64,000 nucleotides of DNA from Paraburkholderia susongensis (lineage in GTDB: Bacteria; Pseudomonadota; Gammaproteobacteria; Burkholderiales; Burkholderiaceae). This document shows, piece by piece, positions 9,433 to 18,235 of the stretch (position 1 is the stretch's first letter; each line of letters starts with the position of its first letter). The DNA is taken from NCBI RefSeq assembly GCF_900177725.1, contig NZ_FXAT01000018.1, positions 62,001-126,000 of the forward strand, in the 5' to 3' direction. The notes under the pieces were generated by a model that was not told the DNA's origin, did no database searches, and saw nothing but the letters and a program-made list of their open reading frames with translations. A program made the position numbers and the translations under genes.

Positions 9433-9906
9433 ATGCAACGAAATGTCCCCCCCTCCGCGACACGCGCGGCCGCCGCCGTGCTGATGGCCGCCGCACTGGG
9501 CCTCGCATCGCTCGCCAATGCGCAAACGCCGGCGCCCGCCTCGTCCCAGCAGATGCGGCAAACCATGTCGCAGGCCGCGCCGCCGGTCGACCCGACGTTC
9601 TCGGCCTACACCCTCGTGCAAATGTGCAAGCAGCGCAACGACAACGCCGCGCAAGCCGGATGCGTCGGCGCGATCCGCGGCATCATCCACGGCTATCAGT
9701 ACGGGGTGCTGTTCCTCGGCCAGCGCGCCACCATGCCCGCCAACGAGACGCAGCGCGTGTCGCTGTGTCTGAGCAATGTGCCGGTGTCGTCGCTCATCGA
9801 CGACTTCCTCGCGGATGCCGCCCAGGTCGACGAAGACTCCCTCAAGCACACGCCCGCCGAAGTCGCCGTGCTCGGCTCCGTGCACCTGCACCACGCCTGC
9901 ACCTAA
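9433..9906 (+). CDS. Secreted Rap1a/Tai-type protein
   Basis: A 157-residue exported protein. A signal peptide is clear (hydrophobic alanine-rich stretch ending ANAQ near residue 30). The mature domain matches the Rap1a/Tai immunity fold pattern: LVQMCKQRNDNAAQAGCVGAIRGIIHGY, then a cysteine in VSLCLSN, then SLIDDFLADA, and a terminal HHAC. The four cysteines in these positions form two disulfides in known members. Rap1a and Tai4 proteins neutralise type VI secretion amidase effectors in the periplasm, but many chromosomal relatives have no known effector, and none is adjacent here. The start at 9433 is preferred because GAGGG lies 8 nt upstream; ATG at 9418 is the alternative. Confidence 0.75.
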   Translation: MQRNVPPSATRAAAAVLMAAALGLASLANAQTPAPASSQQMRQTMSQAAPPVDPTFSAYTLVQMCKQRNDNAAQAGCVGAIRGIIHGYQYGVLFLGQRATMPANETQRVSLCLSNVPVSSLIDDFLADAAQVDEDSLKHTPAEVAVLGSVHLHHACT

Positions 9907-10008
9907 GCGCAACGGCATCGCCGGGGTCCCCTGCGGGACCGTCAACGCCCTCCATGAAGCGCGCCGCCGCATCGCAAGCGGCGGCCGCGCTCAGGCTTGC
10001 ACCCACCT

Positions 10009-10854
10009 TCACAGCATTTCGAGCGGACGCTTGCTGCGCGGCGGTTTGAAATACGCGTCGAGCGCGGCGAGTTCAGCGGCTTCCAGCTTCAGTTGCGATG
10101 CGCGATGGTTATCACGCACATGCTCGACGTGCCCCGCCTTCGGAATCGCGCAGACACCCGGCTTGCCCAGCACCCACGCCAGCGCCACCTGAAACACCGA
10201 GACGCCGCGCGCGTCGGCAATGTCATCGAGCGGCGAGCGCTTCGGCAGGCGCGCATGATCGACCGGACTGTAGGCCATCGCCGGCATCCCGCGCGCGGCG
10301 AGCCACGGCAGCAGATCGAACTCCGGGCCACGGCGCGCCACGTTGTAGAGAATCTGATTGGTCGCGCATGCGTCGCCGCCCGGCGTCGCGACGAGTTCGT
10401 CCATGTCGTCGGTGTCGAAGTTGCTCACGCCCCAGTGGCGGATCTTGCCCGCGCGGCGCAGCGCCTCGAACGCATCGACGGTTTCGGCGAGCGGCACCGA
10501 GCCGCGCCAGTGCAGCAGATACAGATCGAGCCGATCCGTTTTCAGACGCTTGAGGCTTTGCTCGCAGGCTGCGATCACGCCACGCCGGCTCGCGTTGTGC
10601 GGATACACCTTGCTCACCACGAACACCTTGTCGCGTAAGCCGGCGAGCGCTTCGGCGAGCAGCGACTCGGTCGCGCCGTCGCCGTACATTTCGGCCGTGT
10701 CGATCAGCGTCATGCCGAGCTCGATGCCGCAGCGCAGCGCATCGATTTCCGCCGCGCGCTGCGCCGGCCTCTCGCCCATTTCCCACGTGCCTTGCCCCAA
10801 TGCCGGAATGCGCTCGCCGCCAGGCAGGCTCACGCTTGCGATATCGCTCGTCAT
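10009..10854 (-). CDS. Aldo/keto reductase
   Basis: A 281-residue NADPH-dependent oxidoreductase with a TIM-barrel fold. The catalytic tetrad is visible: Asp in TLIDTAEMYG, Tyr in the same motif, Lys in VVSKVYPHN and His in LYLLHWRG. The cofactor-binding end appears as AIPKAGHVEHVRDN. The start at 10854 is chosen over an upstream in-frame ATG because GAGGA precedes it at the right distance. The substrate is unknown; close family members reduce small aldehydes and ketones. It is divergent from the GntR regulator at 11094. Confidence 0.92.
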   Translation of the reverse strand: MTSDIASVSLPGGERIPALGQGTWEMGERPAQRAAEIDALRCGIELGMTLIDTAEMYGDGATESLLAEALAGLRDKVFVVSKVYPHNASRRGVIAACEQSLKRLKTDRLDLYLLHWRGSVPLAETVDAFEALRRAGKIRHWGVSNFDTDDMDELVATPGGDACATNQILYNVARRGPEFDLLPWLAARGMPAMAYSPVDHARLPKRSPLDDIADARGVSVFQVALAWVLGKPGVCAIPKAGHVEHVRDNHRASQLKLEAAELAALDAYFKPPRSKRPLEML

Positions 10855-11093
10855 GCTGACTCCTCGAAGTGGCTCGATCCAATGCGATGCGTTGCGCGGC
10901 ATGCTCACCGTGCGGCACGCACATCGCGCGGCACGACACGGTACGGCGCATCACGGCGCGACGCATGCTACGAAAAAACTAGCAACGAGTTTAGCGGCTC
11001 GGCGGCCTCGCGGCGGTGCGCCTGGCAAAAGCCCGCTATAACGCGGCGCGCCGATGTTCTAGAATTGCCGCTTGCCCATCTTGCGTGAGCCCC

Positions 11094-11840
11094 ATGACCT
11101 CTGCCTCGGAAGACCGCTGGCGCGACCTGCGCCCGGACCCGGAAAACGACACGCCGCTTTATCTGCAACTCGCCCGCAAGCTCGGCAGCGCGATCCACGA
11201 AAACCGCTGGAATGCCGGCGAGGCGCTGCCCTCAGAGCGCGTGCTCTCCGAGGCGCTCGGCGTGTCGCGCATCACGTCGCGCAAGGCGATCGCGCTGCTC
11301 GTCGAGCAGGGTTTGATCCGCCGCACTCAGGGCGCGGGCAGCTTCATCACGCCGCGCTACGAAGACCCTTTGTCGCGTCTGTCGAGCTTCAGCGAAATGC
11401 TGCGGCGGCGCGGCTTCACGCCGAGTTCGAAGTGGCTGTCGCGCGAAATTTCGCCGGCCAATCGCGATGAAGTGATCCAGCTCGGCCTGTCGCCGGCGGC
11501 GGCGGTGACGCGGTTGCGGCGGCTGCGGCTGGCCGACGGCATCGTGATGGCGGTCGAGAACTCCACGTTTCCGGCGGCGGTGATTCCCGATCCGCAGGCA
11601 ATCGGCGATTCGCTCTACACCTACCTCGAGAATCGCGGACTGACGATCGTGCGCGCGCTGCAGCATTTCCGCGCGGTGAACGCGAGCGAGGAAATCGCGC
11701 AGCAGATGAGCATTGCGCCGAACGAGGCGCTGCTGCTGATTACGCGCGTCGGTTATACGGCCGATCAGCGGGCGATTGAATTGACCGACACGTATTGCCG
11801 CAACGATTACTACGATTTCGTGGCGGAACTGAGGAAGTAG
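11094..11840 (+). CDS. GntR-family transcriptional regulator, HutC subfamily (UTRA domain)
   Basis: A 248-residue repressor-type protein. Residues about 15-80 form the GntR winged helix, with PLYLQLARKLGSAI, ALPSERVLSEALGVSRITSRKAI and IRRTQGAGSFI. The remainder is the UTRA ligand-binding domain, ending in ITRVGYTADQRAIELTDTYCRNDYYDFVAEL. This is typical of the NagR/DasR group that senses amino-sugar phosphates, but no sugar genes are adjacent, so the ligand is not assigned. The nearest possible target is the divergent aldo/keto reductase gene. A G-rich run follows the stop codon. Confidence 0.93.
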   Translation: MTSASEDRWRDLRPDPENDTPLYLQLARKLGSAIHENRWNAGEALPSERVLSEALGVSRITSRKAIALLVEQGLIRRTQGAGSFITPRYEDPLSRLSSFSEMLRRRGFTPSSKWLSREISPANRDEVIQLGLSPAAAVTRLRRLRLADGIVMAVENSTFPAAVIPDPQAIGDSLYTYLENRGLTIVRALQHFRAVNASEEIAQQMSIAPNEALLLITRVGYTADQRAIELTDTYCRNDYYDFVAELRK

Positions 11841-11948
11841 GCGCGGTGGGTGGTGGGTGGGTGGTGGTATCGCCTTCGTCGCATTCCTTGCGCTCGGCCG
11901 TTCTGGCGGCCAGCGCAAGTCCGTCATTAGCGTGAACAGGCCCAGCCG

Positions 11949-13358
11949 TCACGTCCACCGAGCCTCATGCGCGCCGATACGCGCCGGCGGCAGCGCATAA
12001 AACGCGGGCGTCTCCTCCAGTTCCTCCGCCGGCTGCACCCCAAGCACGCGCCCGAATTCGGATTGCACGCTCGCGACGCAATCGCCTATCTCGTCGAGCG
12101 AAACGTCGGGCGCCTGCTGCCCCTCGGACAACAGCCCGAACGACTGAAGCCAGCGCCCCGTCTGCGCGAGCGACACCCTCACATGCCAGCTGCCGCCTTC
12201 GCTGGCCCGCCGCGCGAGCGCGACCATCGCGCCGAACGCGGCCAGATAACCGGTCGCGTGATCGAGCGCCTGACACGGCAGATGCCGCGGCTCGGCACAG
12301 CCTGCCGCCGCGCGCTCGGTCCACGCGATGCCGCTCGCCGACTGCACGAGGCTATCGAATCCGCGCCGCTGCGACCACGGCCCCGTGTGCCCATACGCGC
12401 ACACCGACACATACACGATGCCGGGCCTCAGCCGCGCGAGTTCGTCCGGACCGAAGCCGCGTGCCGCGAGCGCGCCCGGACGATACGCCTGCAGGAACAC
12501 GTCGGCGCCGCCCGCGAGCCCGCGCAGCGTCCCGCATCCGGCCGCGTCGCGCAGGTCGACGACGGCCGAACGCTTGCCACGGCCGTTGTCGATCACGAGC
12601 GGCGCAATGTTCGGCAGATGCGGGCCGTTGATCGTCAACACGTCCGCGCCATGATGCGCGAGGGCACGGCCAGCCACCGGTCCCGCGATGATCCGCGACA
12701 GGTCCAGCACGCGCACGCCCGCGAGCGGCCGCTCGAGCCCGGCATCGAGGCGGCGCGGCGATGACTCAGGCGGCTCGGGCGGTGCGTCGCCGATGCGCTC
12801 GATCTCGAAGAGCGGCAGCCCCGCAATCGCCTTCGCCTGCTCGAGCGCGGCCCATTCGTCGGGTGTGCGAATCAGCGCGGCGCACAGGCCCTCGTCGGCG
12901 AGCGTTTGATCGAGTGCCGCGCCGTCCCAGTTGCGAATCGCGGCCGCCACCGGCTCGCGCCCGTTCTCGCAGCCGAGCACCCGCAGCACACCCTGCAGAT
13001 GATGCGCGAAATTCGTGTGCAACTGGATCCAGCGGCCGTCGCGTGTCTCGTAGAAACCGGTCACAGGGTCGCGCAGCACGAGGGGCGGCCCATCGTCGAT
13101 ACGCAGATAGCGCTCGCTGCGAAACGCCGCCAGCGCGCGCCGCATCTGCACCGACACGTGCTGCCGGCGCCCCGTGCGCAAGCGCCAGTATTCAGCCGCG
13201 GCGAGACCCGTCGCGGCGATGGTGGCCGAAGCGAGGCTGCCGACGCGGTAGACCGACGGCAGGCCAGGGTCCGCGCCGCTCAACGAAACGGAGTGCAGCA
13301 CGACCGGATCGCATCCGGCGAGGGTCCAGATATGTTTGAGAGCGAGTTCGGGCGTCAT
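11949..13358 (-). CDS. CaiB/BaiF (family III) CoA-transferase
   Basis: A 469-residue family III CoA-transferase, which moves CoA between organic acids. The C-terminal half contains the recognisable core: LAGVRVLDLSRIIAGPVAGRALAHHGADV, then RGKRSAVVDLRD, then YGHTGPW and the QSASGI segment. The N-terminal roughly 200 residues also resemble this family (VRDPVTGFYETRDGRWIQLH), so the chain looks like two half-domains in swapped order. It is transcribed divergently from an HTH-citrate-synthase gene across a palindrome-rich promoter, which suggests joint control and a shared CoA-ester pathway; that is inference. Substrate acids are unknown. Confidence 0.88.
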   Translation of the reverse strand: MTPELALKHIWTLAGCDPVVLHSVSLSGADPGLPSVYRVGSLASATIAATGLAAAEYWRLRTGRRQHVSVQMRRALAAFRSERYLRIDDGPPLVLRDPVTGFYETRDGRWIQLHTNFAHHLQGVLRVLGCENGREPVAAAIRNWDGAALDQTLADEGLCAALIRTPDEWAALEQAKAIAGLPLFEIERIGDAPPEPPESSPRRLDAGLERPLAGVRVLDLSRIIAGPVAGRALAHHGADVLTINGPHLPNIAPLVIDNGRGKRSAVVDLRDAAGCGTLRGLAGGADVFLQAYRPGALAARGFGPDELARLRPGIVYVSVCAYGHTGPWSQRRGFDSLVQSASGIAWTERAAAGCAEPRHLPCQALDHATGYLAAFGAMVALARRASEGGSWHVRVSLAQTGRWLQSFGLLSEGQQAPDVSLDEIGDCVASVQSEFGRVLGVQPAEELEETPAFYALPPARIGAHEARWT

Positions 13359-13424
13359 GGCATGGGGCGCGTTCGAAACGCGGACAGAAAGGAAGTGACC
13401 CGAGTCTAGAATTTCGCCTTGCCG

Positions 13425-13462
13425 TAATCAATCTTGATTATGATAATCAATATATATTGATT
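13425..13462. promoter_or_regulatory. Array of TTGATT half-sites forming three overlapping palindromes (putative operator)
   Basis: Four half-sites alternate in orientation: TAATCAA at 13425, TTGATTA at 13434, ATAATCAA at 13443 and TTGATT at 13457. They form three overlapping perfect inverted repeats: 13425-13440 (spacer 2), 13434-13450 (spacer 1) and 13445-13462 (18-bp palindrome without spacer). The patch is strikingly AT-rich in a GC-rich context, lies 22 bp before the citrate-synthase-like gene, and is also upstream of the divergent CoA-transferase. Operator function is inferred. Confidence 0.75.
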
Positions 13463-13484
13463 TCTTCGGTTTCCGCACATTTTC

Positions 13485-14726
13485 ATGTCAAGCCCGATTT
13501 TCCTCACCGCTGCCGAAGCCGCCGCGACGCTCGGCGTCAGCCTGCCCACGCTGTATGCGTACGTGAGCCGCGGCATGCTCGGCTCGTCGCCCGACGCGCA
13601 GGGCCGCCATCGGCTCTACGATGCCGCCGAGGTGCGCCGCCTCGCGCGCCGCAAGGCGGATGGCAAACGCGCGGGCAAGGTCGCGCAGAAGGTGCTCGAC
13701 TGGGGCGTGCCGGTGCTCGAATCGTCGATCACGCTGGTCGCGAACGGGCGTCTCCTGTATCGCGGACACGATGCGATGGCGCTCGCGCGCAGTGCATCGC
13801 TCGAAGACGTCGCGGCGCTGCTGTGGGAATGCAGCGTGCGGCGCATCGCCGATGCACCGGCCGTGCCGCTCGCCCCCGCGCAATGGAGCGCGTGGCTCAA
13901 GCTCTGGAGCGACAGCACGCCGCTCGATCGCGCGCTCGTGCTGCTGCCGGCCGCCGCGGCGCAGATACCGCGCGTGTGGGCGCTCGGCCGCGACGCGCAA
14001 CTCGACACCGCATGCGCCGTCATGCGGCTGCTGGCCGCCGCGATGCTGCCGTCGGCGCCGTCGAACGAACCGCTGCACCGGCAGCTCGCCGCCACGTGGC
14101 AGGTGCGCAACCGGCAGCAGAGCGCGCTGCTGCGCGCGGCGCTGGTCGCCTGCGCCGATCACGAACTCAATGCGTCGACGTTCACGGTCCGCTGCATCAC
14201 GTCGACGGGTACGCACCTGTTCGGCGCGGTGGCGGGCGGACTCGCGGCGCTTGCCGGCCCGCGTCACGGCGGCGAGACGGTGCGCATCGCCGCGTTGCTC
14301 GATGAAGCGGCGCGCGCGCCCGATCTGGACCGCTATCTGGCGAACCGTCTCGCGCGCCACGAACAGGGTGCGCAGGGACCGGTGCTATCGGGCTTCGGCC
14401 ATCCGCTTTATCCGGACGGCGATCCGCGTGCGCGGCTGCTGCTGGAGATGCTCGCCGACTGCGCGCCGGCCCGCTCGCCGCTGAACGACGTGCTGCGGTT
14501 CGCGCGTGCGGTGCGTGACACGACTGGCGCCGAACCGACCGTCGACTTCGCGCTCGTCGCCATCGAGCGGGGACTCGGGTTGCCGGCCGGCGCGGCGTTC
14601 ACGCTGTTCGCCGTGGGGCGGGTGGTCGGCTGGATCGCTCATGCGATGGAGCAAACGCGCGACGGACGGCTGATCCGCCCGCGCGCGAGGTACATCGGGG
14701 AGTATGAGGTGGGTGAATCAGGGTGA
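13485..14726 (+). CDS. Citrate synthase family protein with N-terminal MerR-type helix-turn-helix
   Basis: A 413-residue protein. Residues 1-55 are a MerR/excisionase-like winged helix (FLTAAEAAATLGVSLPTLYAYVSRG and RHRLYDAAEVRRLARRK). Residues about 65-400 match citrate/2-methylcitrate synthase: SSITLVANGRLLYRG, LSGFGHPLYPDGDPRA and a C-terminal VGRVVGWIAHAMEQ with the conserved helix. The catalytic His of the GFGHPLY motif is present. The ordinary role would be condensing acetyl-CoA with an oxoacid. The fused DNA-binding head suggests either a regulated enzyme or an enzyme-derived transcription factor. The palindrome array immediately upstream fits autoregulation. This is not the housekeeping gltA. 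Confidence 0.88.
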   Translation: MSSPIFLTAAEAAATLGVSLPTLYAYVSRGMLGSSPDAQGRHRLYDAAEVRRLARRKADGKRAGKVAQKVLDWGVPVLESSITLVANGRLLYRGHDAMALARSASLEDVAALLWECSVRRIADAPAVPLAPAQWSAWLKLWSDSTPLDRALVLLPAAAAQIPRVWALGRDAQLDTACAVMRLLAAAMLPSAPSNEPLHRQLAATWQVRNRQQSALLRAALVACADHELNASTFTVRCITSTGTHLFGAVAGGLAALAGPRHGGETVRIAALLDEAARAPDLDRYLANRLARHEQGAQGPVLSGFGHPLYPDGDPRARLLLEMLADCAPARSPLNDVLRFARAVRDTTGAEPTVDFALVAIERGLGLPAGAAFTLFAVGRVVGWIAHAMEQTRDGRLIRPRARYIGEYEVGESG

Positions 14727-14743
14727 TGCCGCGCGCAACCGCT

Positions 14744-15049
14744 TCAGACCACACTGGGACGGCGCGCCAGCCAGCCCAGCATCGGCCACCCGGAAAGGGG
14801 TTTCGGCGTTGCGCGCTGCGAGCCGCTTGCCAGCGCAAAACGCGCCCCCGCCTGCCCCGCGCTGATCCACGCCACCGAGCCGCGCGGCAATTCGATCGAC
14901 TCGCCCGTCGCGAGCCAATGATCTTCGTGCTCGCCCTCGAGGGTCAGCCAGGCCTCGCCTGAGATCACCTTGAAAATCGACGGACGCGCGACACGCCAGG
15001 CCGCCGCGGGCTCGCCATGTTCCAGTTCAAAAATCCGGACTTCACGCAT
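14744..15049 (-). CDS. DUF2917 domain protein
   Basis: A 101-residue small protein of the DUF2917 family, with the cupin-like segment FKVISGEAWLTLEGEHEDHWL and SIELPRGSVAWISA. The family has no established function; its beta-rich pattern suggests a small jelly roll. It is divergent from the MocR gene, with two overlapping inverted repeats between them. DUF2917 genes commonly accompany MocR-type regulators in Burkholderia, so this neighbour is the likely target; that is recall plus inference. Confidence 0.85.
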   Translation of the reverse strand: MREVRIFELEHGEPAAAWRVARPSIFKVISGEAWLTLEGEHEDHWLATGESIELPRGSVAWISAGQAGARFALASGSQRATPKPLSGWPMLGWLARRPSVV

Positions 15050-15119
15050 CGCCGCTCTCCTTGAAGAACTTTCCTGTTGTAGCGATTATTGACGTGCGAT
15101 GATCGGAAACCCATGCACA

Positions 15120-15167
15120 GTTCCGAACACTTTCATCGGAACTGTTCAGTCGAAAAACCGAACAGTT
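15120..15167. promoter_or_regulatory. Two overlapping inverted repeats upstream of the MocR gene
   Basis: GTTCCGA (15120-15126) pairs with TCGGAAC (15136-15142). Overlapping this, AACTGTTC (15140-15147) pairs with GAACAGTT (15160-15167). CCGAACA also recurs as a direct repeat at 15123 and 15158. This is the likely binding site of the divergent MocR regulator. Binding is inferred. Confidence 0.65.
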
Positions 15168-15232
15168 AGCCTGACTGGCGCGACGCGAGCCGCCCATCTT
15201 CACCTCGGCGGCCAACAGAGGAAAGCAACCGT

Positions 15233-16651
15233 ATGAAGCTCGAAATCCAGCTCGATCGCGACAACGGCGTGCCGCTCACCGAACAGATCGTCTCGGGTGT
15301 CACCGCGTGGATCCGCTCGCGCAACGCGCACCCCGGCTCGAAGCTGCCGTCGATCCGCCAGTTCGCAGCCGAGTTCGGCGTGAGCCGCTTTCCGGTGATC
15401 GAGGCTTATGACCGGCTGGTATCGCTCGGCTATGTCGACTCGCGGCGCGGCTCCGGCTTCTATGTCGCCGATCGCCAGCCGGCGGGCTCGCTCTGCGCAG
15501 GCGCGTCGGACCCGCGCCGCGCCGAGGACGAATCGGACCATCTGCTCCAGCAGTTCAGTCATCCGGGCGAAATGCTCAGGCTCGGCAACGGCTTTATTCC
15601 GGAAAGCTGGCGCGACATGGATGGCATCGCCCAGGCGATCCGCCACGTGTCGCGCACCGACCCCTCGAGCATGGTCGATTACGCGACGCCGCTCGGCAAC
15701 CCGGTCCTGCGTGAGCATCTGCGTGTGCGCATCGCGCAGTTGGGCATCCAGGCGGATGCGTCGCAAATTCTCATCACCAACGGCGCGAGCCAGGCGTTCG
15801 ATCTGCTGATGCGCTACATGCTGAAGGCCGGCGACACGATCTTTGTCGAAGACCCCGGCTATTACAACCTGTACGGCCTGCTGAAGCTGCATGGCGTGCG
15901 GCTGATCGGCATTCCACGCATCCACAACGGTCCCGACCTCGACGTGATGGCGGAGCAGCTCAAGCTGCACCGGCCCAAACTGTTGCTGATCAATACCGTG
16001 TTCCACAATCCGACCGGCACCACGGTCGCGCCGCAGGTCGCCTTCCGGCTCCTGCAAATGGCGCGCGAGCACCGCTTCTCGATTATCGAAGACGACATCT
16101 ACGCCGACCTCCAGGCCGATATCAGCGACCGCCTTGCCACGCTCGATCAGCTCGAGCAGGTCATTTACATTGGCGGACTGTCGAAGACGTTGTCGTCGTC
16201 GCTACGGATCGGCTGCGTGGTGGCGGGTCACGCGCTCATCAAGGACCTGGTCGATATCAAGATGCTGACGAGCATCGGCGGCTCGCGCTTTGCCGAAGCG
16301 GTAGCGGTGTCGATGCTGGAGCGCGGCGCGTATCACAAATACCTGGAACGTCTGCGCCGCCAGATGCGTGATGCGCTCGGCTCGACCATCCAGACGCTCG
16401 AAGACGCCGGCTGGGAAATTTTCGAGAAGCCGGCGGGCGGCAAGTTCGTATGGGCACGCGTGGCACATGTGGCCGATGCCAGGCGGCTGGTGGAATGCGG
16501 CACGCCGCTCGGTGTAACGGTCGCGCCGGGCCATTACTTCCGGCCGAATCAGGAACCGAGTCCGTGGACCCGGATTCACGTGGCATTCGGGAACGATCCG
16601 CGCGCGCGGGCGTTTTTCCACGCGGCAGCGAAGCTGGCGCCGGACGCGTGA
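15233..16651 (+). CDS. MocR-type regulator (GntR HTH fused to class I aminotransferase domain)
   Basis: A 472-residue PLP-dependent transcription factor. Residues 1-75 are the GntR winged helix (GVPLTEQIVSGVTAWI, GSKLPSIRQFAAEFGVSRFPVIEAYDRL). From about residue 100 the chain is a fold-type I aminotransferase with VFHNPTG, IIEDDIYADL and the PLP-lysine in the LSKTLSSSLRIG motif. MocR proteins such as GabR and PdxR use PLP or an amino acid as the effector. The repeats at 15120-15167 are a natural operator. The candidate regulon is the divergent DUF2917 gene and possibly the exporter downstream. Confidence 0.94.
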   Translation: MKLEIQLDRDNGVPLTEQIVSGVTAWIRSRNAHPGSKLPSIRQFAAEFGVSRFPVIEAYDRLVSLGYVDSRRGSGFYVADRQPAGSLCAGASDPRRAEDESDHLLQQFSHPGEMLRLGNGFIPESWRDMDGIAQAIRHVSRTDPSSMVDYATPLGNPVLREHLRVRIAQLGIQADASQILITNGASQAFDLLMRYMLKAGDTIFVEDPGYYNLYGLLKLHGVRLIGIPRIHNGPDLDVMAEQLKLHRPKLLLINTVFHNPTGTTVAPQVAFRLLQMAREHRFSIIEDDIYADLQADISDRLATLDQLEQVIYIGGLSKTLSSSLRIGCVVAGHALIKDLVDIKMLTSIGGSRFAEAVAVSMLERGAYHKYLERLRRQMRDALGSTIQTLEDAGWEIFEKPAGGKFVWARVAHVADARRLVECGTPLGVTVAPGHYFRPNQEPSPWTRIHVAFGNDPRARAFFHAAAKLAPDA

Positions 16652-16768
16652 AGACGGGTCGGGCAGACCGCCGCCTCGCGCGCCGCCCGTCACGGGACGC
16701 TGCGCCAGGCCGCGCTTTTCCCTAGAATAGCGACTCCCAGCCCGCCCCTGCGCGCCCAGCCGCCCTCC

Positions 16769-18235
16769 ATGTCCACGACGCCGACGCCGCCCGCCCTCGC
16801 CCCAGACACCCCCACTCCCTCGGGCCCCTCGCCCCGTTCTCTCACCGTGATGCTGTGGCTCGTCGCCACCGGCTTCTTCATGCAGACGCTCGACTCGACC
16901 ATCGTCAACACCGCGCTCCCCGCGATGGCGACAAGTCTCGGCGAGCTGCCGCTGCGCATGCAATCGGTGGTGATTGCCTATTCGCTGACGATGGCGGTGA
17001 TGATCCCCGTGTCCGGCTGGCTTGCCGACAAGCTCGGCACGCGGCGCGTGTTCTTCAGTGCGATCCTCGTGTTCGCAGTCGGCTCGTTGCTGTGCGCGAA
17101 CTCGCACACGCTGAATCAGTTGGTGATCTTCCGCGTTCTGCAAGGCGTGGGCGGCGCCATGCTGCTGCCGGTAGGGCGACTCGCGGTGCTGCGCACCTTT
17201 CCGGCGGAACGCTATCTGCCGGCTTTGTCGTTCGTGGCGATTCCGGGCCTGATCGGACCGCTGATCGGCCCAACGCTCGGCGGCTGGCTCGTCAAGATCG
17301 CGTCGTGGCACTGGATCTTTCTGATCAACGTGCCGGTCGGCGTAGTGGGCTGCATCGCCACGTTTATCTTCATGCCGGATAGCCGCAACGAAAACACCGG
17401 CAAGTTCGATATAACGGGCTACCTGTTTCTGGTTGTAGGCATGGTGGCGATTTCGTTCGCGCTCGACGGCCGCAGCGAATTCGGCATTCAGCACGCAACG
17501 GTACTGGTGCTGCTGATTCTGAGTCTCGCCTGCTTCGTCGCCTATGGTCTGCACGCGGTGCGCGAGCCGTCGCCGATCTTCCCGCTCGACCTCTTCAAGA
17601 TCCACACTTTCAGTGTCGGCCTGCTCGGCAATCTGTTCGCACGAATCGGCAGCGGCTCGATGCCCTATCTGATTCCCCTGCTGCTGCAGGTGAGTCTCGG
17701 CTATAGCGCCTTCGAAGCCGGCCTGATGATGCTGCCCGTCGCGGCGGCGGGCATGGCATCCAAGCGCCTCGTCACGAAATTGATCGTCAAGTACAGCTAC
17801 CGAAGCGTGCTGATGGCCAACACGATTCTGGTCGGCCTGATGATGGCGAGCTTTGCCCTCACCAGCACGAATCAACCGTTGTGGCTGCGGCTCGTGCAAC
17901 TCGCGGTGTTCGGCGGCGTGAACTCGATGCAGTTCACCGCGATGAACACATTGACATTGAAGGACCTCGGCACCGGTGGCGCGAGCAGCGGCAACAGCCT
18001 GTTTTCGCTGGTACAGATGCTCTCGATGAGCCTTGGCGTAACCGTGGCCGGTGCCTTGCTGACGACCTTTACCGGCCTCATGCAACGCGTGACCGCCGCC
18101 AATTCGCTGCCCGCGTTTCATGCGACGTTCCTGTGCGTCGGGATCATTACCGCGTGCTCGTCGTGGATCTTCGCGCAACTGTCGCCGGACATCCGCACGC
18201 CCGCGAAAAAAACCGATCCTTCGGAACGGACATGA
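16769..18235 (+). CDS. DHA2-family major facilitator exporter (EmrB/MdtD-like)
   Basis: A 488-residue inner-membrane drug/proton antiporter with 14 predicted segments. DHA2 signatures are visible: FFMQTLDSTIVNTALPAMA (motif D1), GWLADKLGTRRVF (motif A) and the motif C region PGLIGPLIGPTLGGWL. It has a proline-rich N-terminal tail and no adjacent membrane-fusion partner, so it resembles MdtD-type single-component members more than EmrB. It lies 117 bp after the MocR gene on the same strand. The substrate is unknown. Confidence 0.93.
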   Translation: MSTTPTPPALAPDTPTPSGPSPRSLTVMLWLVATGFFMQTLDSTIVNTALPAMATSLGELPLRMQSVVIAYSLTMAVMIPVSGWLADKLGTRRVFFSAILVFAVGSLLCANSHTLNQLVIFRVLQGVGGAMLLPVGRLAVLRTFPAERYLPALSFVAIPGLIGPLIGPTLGGWLVKIASWHWIFLINVPVGVVGCIATFIFMPDSRNENTGKFDITGYLFLVVGMVAISFALDGRSEFGIQHATVLVLLILSLACFVAYGLHAVREPSPIFPLDLFKIHTFSVGLLGNLFARIGSGSMPYLIPLLLQVSLGYSAFEAGLMMLPVAAAGMASKRLVTKLIVKYSYRSVLMANTILVGLMMASFALTSTNQPLWLRLVQLAVFGGVNSMQFTAMNTLTLKDLGTGGASSGNSLFSLVQMLSMSLGVTVAGALLTTFTGLMQRVTAANSLPAFHATFLCVGIITACSSWIFAQLSPDIRTPAKKTDPSERT

